Virus record (IMG/VR): IMGVR_UViG_3300021963_010580
Location: 1 to 35,647 of that record
Direction: 5' to 3' (one strand)
Source of the DNA: a virus
Length of the DNA: 35,647 bases
Made by a program: the position numbers and the translations under genes. The notes under the pieces were generated by a model, which saw only the letters and a list, made by a program, of their open reading frames with translations, was not told where the DNA came from and did not search any database. Positions 30,674 to 35,647 of the stretch are shown here, piece by piece (within the stretch, counting starts at the first letter, position 1; the number at the start of each line of letters is the position of its first letter).

Positions 30674-31968
30674 TGGACACCTCCAGAAACCCTTTGGCGG
30701 CCGCCTATGAGGTCTGCACGGGGCTGCTGTAGGGGCGACGAGCGAGCGGAGGCGATGCGGCGGCGCTTGGCCTGGGGCCGCTGGTTGGATCAGCGGCTGG
30801 CTTGGGCCTTTGCTACGCTGGTGCGGGCCTACCGCTGAGCCAGACGAGGCGCTTGATGTTGTAGGCGAGATTGGCGAGGCCGATCTTCACCCTCGCCCTG
30901 GCGATGCCGATGGTACGCACCATCAAGCCCATCGGCCCCTTCTGCCGGGCAAAGACATGTTCGACCGCCGAGCGCACGGCGGATTTGCGAGCATTGGCCT
31001 GCCGCGTCCGCGCCGGCATAGGCCGCCCCGCCGGCTTCTTGCGGTGGATGCGCGAGACAAGGCCGCGCGAGGCCAGCCATGCCTCGTTCTTCGCCGAGCG
31101 ATAGGCGGTGTCGGCCCAGATATCGCCGGCGGTGTTGTTGGCATCGACCACCTCCGCCAGCCTCGCCCCGTCATGGGCGGCGGCGTGGCTCGCGGTCCAG
31201 CCGCGGATCAGCCCGTGCCGGCGATCGATCGCGACATGGTTTTTGTAGCCAAAGGCCGGCACGGCGAGATCGACCTGCGGCGTGCCATCCTCGCGCGGCT
31301 TGGCCTTGGAGAACTTCACCGTCCAGCGCGCGTCGCGGTCCTTCTGGCGGAGCTTGGCAGGCTTCTCCGCCCAGCCTTCGGGGATCTGCCCGGCCTTGAT
31401 CGCCGCCCGCTCGGCCTCTGTGTTGCGCTGCTTCGGCGCGGCGACGATGGTCGCATCCACGATCTGCCCGCCCATCGCCAGGTAGCCGGCAGCGCGTAGC
31501 GTGGCGTCGAACTGCGCGAACAGCCGCTCCACCGCCCCGGCCCGCTTCAACGCCTCGCGGAACGCCCAGATCGTGTTGGCGTCCGGCACCGGATCGGCCA
31601 GCCCAAGGCCGAGAAAGCGCATGAACGACAAGCGATCCTTGATCAGATACTCGCAGCGCTCGTCCGACAGCCCGTGCATGGCCTGCAGCAGCAGGATCTT
31701 GAACATCAGCACATGATCGAAGGCAGGCCGGCCGCCCTTCGTGCCGTCGGCGCGCGGCACGGCGCGTTCCAACTCCGGCCGGAACAGAGCGAAATCCACC
31801 AACGCCGCGATCCGTTCGAGGTCGTCGCCCTTCGCCGACAATTCCCGCAGCCGGTCCTCCACATCGAAGAACCCAGCCTGCCGAACCATCGCCTGCCCCC
31901 CCCGCGCCGATCCGCGTCAGTGAATCAGCCTGCGGTCAGCGTGACGAGAGGGTTTCTGGAGGTGTCCA
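30674..31968 (-). mobile_element. Complete IS5-family insertion sequence (1295 bp)
   Basis: Perfect 20-bp terminal inverted repeats TGGACACCTCCAGAAACCCT at 30674-30693 and its reverse complement at 31949-31968 enclose one intact transposase gene. No target duplication is seen: the flanks are GGTAAT to the left and GCTTGC to the right. The right end interrupts an IS3-type orfA (31969-32137), but the remainder of that element is absent on the left, so a deletion or rearrangement followed insertion. Confidence 0.85.
30813..31889 (-). CDS. IS5-family transposase
   Basis: 358-residue DDE transposase. An N-terminal region (GKGGRPAFDHVLMFKILLLQAMHGLSDERCEYLIKDRLSFMRFLGL-like) is typical of IS5 family members. 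Catalytic candidates are the first Asp in GGQIVDATIVAAP, the second in GDIWADTAYRS and the Glu in AVEHVFARQKGPMG with the conserved R/K after it. The reading frame is intact and the element has full ends, so it may be active. ATG 31889 is followed by an uninterrupted frame to 30813. Confidence 0.92.
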   Translation of the reverse strand: MVRQAGFFDVEDRLRELSAKGDDLERIAALVDFALFRPELERAVPRADGTKGGRPAFDHVLMFKILLLQAMHGLSDERCEYLIKDRLSFMRFLGLGLADPVPDANTIWAFREALKRAGAVERLFAQFDATLRAAGYLAMGGQIVDATIVAAPKQRNTEAERAAIKAGQIPEGWAEKPAKLRQKDRDARWTVKFSKAKPREDGTPQVDLAVPAFGYKNHVAIDRRHGLIRGWTASHAAAHDGARLAEVVDANNTAGDIWADTAYRSAKNEAWLASRGLVSRIHRKKPAGRPMPARTRQANARKSAVRSAVEHVFARQKGPMGLMVRTIGIARARVKIGLANLAYNIKRLVWLSGRPAPA

Positions 31969-32137
31969 GCTTGCGGGCGTCCGACACCTCCATGCCCCCG
32001 TACTTCGACCGCCAGGCGTAGAACGTCGCCTCGCTGATCCCGTGCTTGCGGCACAGCTCCGGCGCCGTCGCGCCCGCTTGGTGCTCCTTCAGCACCCCAA
32101 TGATCTGCTCCTGCGTGAACCTCGATCGCTTCATCAT
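31967..32137 (-). pseudogene. Truncated IS3-family orfA
   Basis: The first 57 codons of an IS3-type orfA remain: MMKRSRFTQEQIIGVLKEHQ, then ATAPELCRKHGISEATFYAWRSKYGGM and EVSDARKL. This HTH start (CRKHGISxATFYxWRSKYGGM) is diagnostic. After Leu the frame enters the IS5 terminal repeat and soon stops. The usual leucine-zipper part and orfB are absent. A second in-frame ATG is at 32134. Confidence 0.88.
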
Positions 32138-32194
32138 CCGTCTCCCTACGACGGACCCTAGCTCATTCCGGGGGCATCCAAGGGGGCAAGGTCA
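31969..32194 (-). mobile_element. Left-end remnant of an IS3-family element
   Basis: Holds the truncated orfA and its leader. The outer end is probably TGACCTTGCCCCC (minus strand, 32194-32182), which resembles the CCCC-containing ends of IS407-like elements. The element was cut by the IS5 insertion, and its remaining 1 kb or so is missing. Confidence 0.6.
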
Positions 32195-32218
32195 CTTGCA
32201 TTCGGCTGGGCGATCGAG

Positions 32219-35200
32219 TCAAAAATTGTAGGTTACCTTATCAATCATATCCGCCACCACAGACGTTTGGCTGTTTCCGGCGTGCACATACTCCAAACTC
32301 AGTAGCACACTTTTGTCGGCCCTATTAGCAGCTGACACGTTCGATAGATCGACATCCAAAATCAAGTCAGTCGTCAGCTTGCCGCTGGTGCCCCGCTCGC
32401 AGTAGTCGTGCACCAGTTCGCCGTCTGCATACACCTTCACATGGTCACCCAGCACCATGCCCGGCCCGTTCTCGCGGTCAAGCACCAGTTGCAGCGTCAG
32501 GTCGTTGGAGCCCGCGGTGCCTGCGGTGCTGGCGCTGGAGGTGGCCGACACATCGCCGCCGCCGGATTGCCAGGTCAGCTGCTGGAAAGCCACCGGATCG
32601 ATGCGGTAAATGGCGGCATTCTGGATGTCCGCCGTTGTCGGCGTAGAAGCTCCTCCATGCAGCGCCGATAGACTTGCAACGAGGCCACTCAGGTCTGCCA
32701 GGTGACCATTTGGCCCTGTTTCAAACACGTGGTTCCACTGATCAAAGATAGAGCTCACATTCTCCGGGGCGACCTGACCGCTCAGGATGGCCTTGAGCTG
32801 CGCCAGCGCCGCATCCATGCTGCCCATGTCGGCATCACCGCCCGAGAGCAGTGCCAAGATCTGGCCCATGTGTTCGGCCCTGCTGACCCCATCAGCCTCG
32901 TTGTAATTGGCCGAGGTGACCGTCACGACATCTCCGTTCAGGTCGTCAACATGGAAGAAGTTTTGCACCGCCAGCACAGCCTCCTTGGCGGTTTGCTGGG
33001 TCATTGACCGAGCCGCGCTGGTCGCCAGCCGAACGGCAAGCTCGGTCAATGGGCTCACCGTGACATGCGTGCCCCCATCGAGTTCTGCAACGGACGCGAA
33101 ACCTCGCAGGTTGATGGCCAGGTCCAGCATTTGCCCGGTCGCCTCGTCCAAGTAATCCACCGCGGCGCCATTGCTGTCCGTGGCTGTGACCAGGAACAAA
33201 TCATCCAAAGCATAGTCCGCAACACTGGTGAAGTCGGTCGTCGAATCTTCTAGCGCAATCTGAGACAGTGCAACGTCTGGGCTGGACGCGAAATCACCAG
33301 CCACCACCGTGAACTGATTGCCAGCAGTGAAGTTCGCCAATGGCACGCTGATGAGCTTGATATTGCCGTAGACGTCCGTCACGCGGATTTGAAGCGGCTG
33401 GCTCGCCGCTGTGTAAAGCGGTGCGTAAAACAGTGGTGTCGTGGACGCATAAGATGACATTAATGCGTCTGATTGCCAGCCAGGTGTACTGAAGGTCCCG
33501 CTTCCGAGGCTGAGAGGGGAGTTGAAATTGGAGCTCCCGCCCTCCGCTACTCCGGTCGCAGTGACGTTGCCTCCCATCATTTCGATAAGCTGGTTAGTCA
33601 AATTCCGGTAGGTTACGCCATCGTAAACAGTCCATTTGTTGAGCCCGCTGGTCCCTGTATTGGTCAACTGGACAGCGGCCAATGGAACGCTGAATGTGTA
33701 TTCCCGCAGAGGAAATTCACTGGGCAGCAGCTTGGTGTCATAAGCTGCCGAAGTGAGGCCGCTGGTGATGTCGCCACCCACAAACACCTTGAGCTCCCGG
33801 TTGCTGCCTGAGACAGCGCCGAGGCTGAAGCCCACCGTGTAAACATCAGCCGCAGCAATGCCATTGCTGAAAGCGCCCGTTGTCGTCAAGGTGGTGCTGG
33901 TGCTGTCACCGTCTTTTCGGTAGACGATTTTGATGTCTGCGGCGACGCGGTAAATCGCAAAGCCGGCCAGAGCCACCCCGTCATTGGTTGCGTTCCCAGT
34001 GGCGGTCTTCACGACGCTGTACAACATCTTGTTATCGGAGTTGTTATTGGCGCCAGCCGTAATAACTCCCATGGCCGATAGGTCTGCGGCACCAGTCACG
34101 TCTGCGTTAAGTGGACGGTCGGTTTGCTTGGTGGTGCTGTAGTTTGTCGAAAACAGGTTCGGCGAAATTGAGAGAGCCTGCCCCAGCGGAACGAATGCAG
34201 ACAGGTTGGCGGTGGGTATCGCCGTCCACTTGCTCGCATTCGCCGAACTGTAGTCCCAATACTCGTAAGTGGCGCCGGCCAGGGGGGTCGTGATGCCAAA
34301 GTTGGCCGTGTTGAGGCTTTGCTCGACCACGGTGGTGGGCACGTTGATATTGGTGCCAGGCAAGGACGAGGCGGCCGTTGTAATTGACGGCACAGAACCT
34401 CCGATGGTGATGTCGGAGAACGTCAAGCTCTGTCCCGCCGCCATCTGCAAGGAACTGATCGCTTCATTGCCTGTGGGCAATGTGAACGAGTACAAGAGGC
34501 CCTGCGCGTCCTTGCCGGCGTAGTTCGCCACCCAAGTGTTGCCGGCTTGATCAACCAGATTGATGGCGGTGGCTGCGGCGCCCGAGCCCAGCGTCACATC
34601 GCCATAGGTTTTGAGCCGAACCGTGACGGTGTTGCTCGGATCGTCGAACACGACATAAGAATCCAGCGTATTCGCAATGCGAGTCGGGTGGATGGCGATG
34701 GTCTGACTGGCCATTTTGTACACGCCGGCCTCGTCCTTGACAATGACCGCATAGGATCCGTTACTCAAACTCGCCAGGTCGGTGGGCGTTTTCTGAAGGC
34801 TTACAGGATTGTTTGAAGTGACTGTGACGGTTTCTGACTTCCAGGTGTCTACTGGTTTTCCGCTCAAGGCAGCGACAATGTCTTTCGCTGCCGTGCCAGC
34901 CGTGTATTGGTCCGTACGAACGTAATAAAGGCTCAGTGTCTGCGAAGTTCCCACTTTGCTGGAAAGCATGGTGGGCGTGAGCGTCAGACCGATGACGTCG
35001 CTCGCATCGTCACGATAGCTGGTTGCATCGGTCACCGTGATATCGGCTGGGGTTCCATCCCATTCAAAGGCTTTGACCTGAGTGAAGCTACCCAGATTGC
35101 CGGCGCGATCCGAGAACGCGGCCTCTACTGTGTACGCCCCCTGGGCCAGGCTGTTGAAGTTGACTCCGAAGGATTCTTCTACGGCAATGGTGACCCGCGC

Positions 35201-35647
35201 TCCACTTGAATATGTGTACGGGTAGCCGCCACCACTGTAGGCTGTATCGAAATCTGCTGTAGACGTTTGAACAACGGTGCCGTTGGCATCTTTTACCCGC
35301 AAGGCCATGCCGTAATGGTAATTAGACGAGACCAGTCGAACGTTTCCGGTGAGGCCGAGCGTCGTGTTGGTGACACCCCCGAGAGCGTACATCAGATTCA
35401 AGCTCAATCCCGTTCCGACTGACAGGGAATCAGGTGTGAATACGCTGGGCTGGGTGGTATAGTAGGTTGTGGCATTGACCACCCCGTAAGCGGCGTCGTT
35501 GACATCAACCGTGCTGTTGCCGGTCGCTTCTATTGAAATCACTGCAGTGTAGGTACCTACCTTATCTGCCGTTCCCCAGTAGAAATTGGCGGCATTGACT
35601 GTGTCGCCCGGAGCCGAATTGTCCACAAACAGGGCTTTCGGGCCCAT
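32219..35647 (-). CDS. Large Ig-like repeat surface protein, 3' part (runs off the right edge)
   Basis: C-terminal 1142 residues of a large extracellular-type protein; the ATG at the last base of the window may be internal. The sequence is Ser/Thr/Asn/Gly-rich, with successive bacterial Ig-like modules (for example GAYTVEAAFSDRAGNLGSF, and SNGSYAVIVKDEAGVYKMASQTI). A conserved block near the C-terminus (YLDEATGQMLDLAINLRGF, VTVSPLTELAVRLA) occurs in large adhesin-like repeat proteins. No membrane anchor or transporter signal can be seen at the end. Base composition and codon use (more AT-rich, many AAT and ACC/ACA alternations) differ from the phage part, so it likely belongs to another replicon or a different lineage. 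Confidence 0.7.
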   Translation of the reverse strand: MGPKALFVDNSAPGDTVNAANFYWGTADKVGTYTAVISIEATGNSTVDVNDAAYGVVNATTYYTTQPSVFTPDSLSVGTGLSLNLMYALGGVTNTTLGLTGNVRLVSSNYHYGMALRVKDANGTVVQTSTADFDTAYSGGGYPYTYSSGARVTIAVEESFGVNFNSLAQGAYTVEAAFSDRAGNLGSFTQVKAFEWDGTPADITVTDATSYRDDASDVIGLTLTPTMLSSKVGTSQTLSLYYVRTDQYTAGTAAKDIVAALSGKPVDTWKSETVTVTSNNPVSLQKTPTDLASLSNGSYAVIVKDEAGVYKMASQTIAIHPTRIANTLDSYVVFDDPSNTVTVRLKTYGDVTLGSGAAATAINLVDQAGNTWVANYAGKDAQGLLYSFTLPTGNEAISSLQMAAGQSLTFSDITIGGSVPSITTAASSLPGTNINVPTTVVEQSLNTANFGITTPLAGATYEYWDYSSANASKWTAIPTANLSAFVPLGQALSISPNLFSTNYSTTKQTDRPLNADVTGAADLSAMGVITAGANNNSDNKMLYSVVKTATGNATNDGVALAGFAIYRVAADIKIVYRKDGDSTSTTLTTTGAFSNGIAAADVYTVGFSLGAVSGSNRELKVFVGGDITSGLTSAAYDTKLLPSEFPLREYTFSVPLAAVQLTNTGTSGLNKWTVYDGVTYRNLTNQLIEMMGGNVTATGVAEGGSSNFNSPLSLGSGTFSTPGWQSDALMSSYASTTPLFYAPLYTAASQPLQIRVTDVYGNIKLISVPLANFTAGNQFTVVAGDFASSPDVALSQIALEDSTTDFTSVADYALDDLFLVTATDSNGAAVDYLDEATGQMLDLAINLRGFASVAELDGGTHVTVSPLTELAVRLATSAARSMTQQTAKEAVLAVQNFFHVDDLNGDVVTVTSANYNEADGVSRAEHMGQILALLSGGDADMGSMDAALAQLKAILSGQVAPENVSSIFDQWNHVFETGPNGHLADLSGLVASLSALHGGASTPTTADIQNAAIYRIDPVAFQQLTWQSGGGDVSATSSASTAGTAGSNDLTLQLVLDRENGPGMVLGDHVKVYADGELVHDYCERGTSGKLTTDLILDVDLSNVSAANRADKSVLLSLEYVHAGNSQTSVVADMIDKVTYNF

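Noticed and set aside
30810-31499. 229-codon plus-strand frame within the IS5 element
   Set aside because: Shadow of the transposase gene, whose catalytic motifs are all on the minus strand.
1-35647. tRNA, rRNA, CRISPR array, integrase, repressor or attachment site
   Set aside because: I looked for these and saw no cloverleaf, direct-repeat array, recombinase motif or matching core sites in the window.

Overview
The window is mostly the late (virion structure and lysis) half of a lambda-like siphovirus, most likely a prophage or prophage remnant in a GC-rich proteobacterium. The gene families (TipJ-type tail tip protein, DUF6441-type protein, protease-capsid fusion, IS5 transposase) and codon use suggest an alphaproteobacterium, but no host marker gene is present, so this is inference. 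No integrase, repressor, replication gene, tRNA, rRNA or CRISPR array is visible. The left edge falls at the small terminase gene, so early genes and the left attachment site lie outside.

Layout. 1-8972 (+): packaging and head genes in lambda order (small and large terminase, gpW-like joiner, portal, fused prohead protease/major capsid protein, DUF2190 protein, membrane/coiled-coil protein, head-tail joining proteins, tail terminator). 10348-15146 (+): tail tube, a tail-assembly chaperone pair joined by a likely -1 frameshift, and the tape measure. 17374-25067 (+): M-, L- and K-like tail tip proteins, TipJ central tail protein, two fibre/receptor-binding type proteins. 25079-29440 (+): a tail-fibre protein ending in a dense Asn-Cys tract, an unknown protein with an Ig-like C-terminus, and two radical SAM/SPASM enzymes. 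29483-30544 (+): endolysin-like protein and an overlapping Rz/Rz1 spanin pair. 30578-32194: a truncated gene end, a complete IS5-family insertion sequence, and the remnant of an IS3-family element it interrupted. 32219-35647 (-): the 3' part of a very large Ig-like repeat surface protein of different base composition, running off the right edge.

The late operon is interrupted four times by cassettes on the opposite strand: mazEF-like, RES-Xre, fic followed by parDE-like, and higBA-like. The four toxin-antitoxin pairs each have a readable sigma70-like promoter, so they could be expressed in a lysogen while the late operon is silent. The fic cassette is bracketed by two copies of the last 183 bp of the tape-measure gene, which records how it was inserted.

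The most interesting candidate is the 25079-29440 cassette. The fibre protein carries 10 cysteines in its last 27 residues, 9 of them directly preceded by Asn or Asp. It is followed by two SPASM-type radical SAM enzymes, the class that installs thioether and other crosslinks on ribosomally made peptides. This suggests a phage that post-translationally modifies the tip of its own tail fibre, as if a RiPP precursor had been fused to a virion protein. I know of no described system of this kind; the chemistry is inference.
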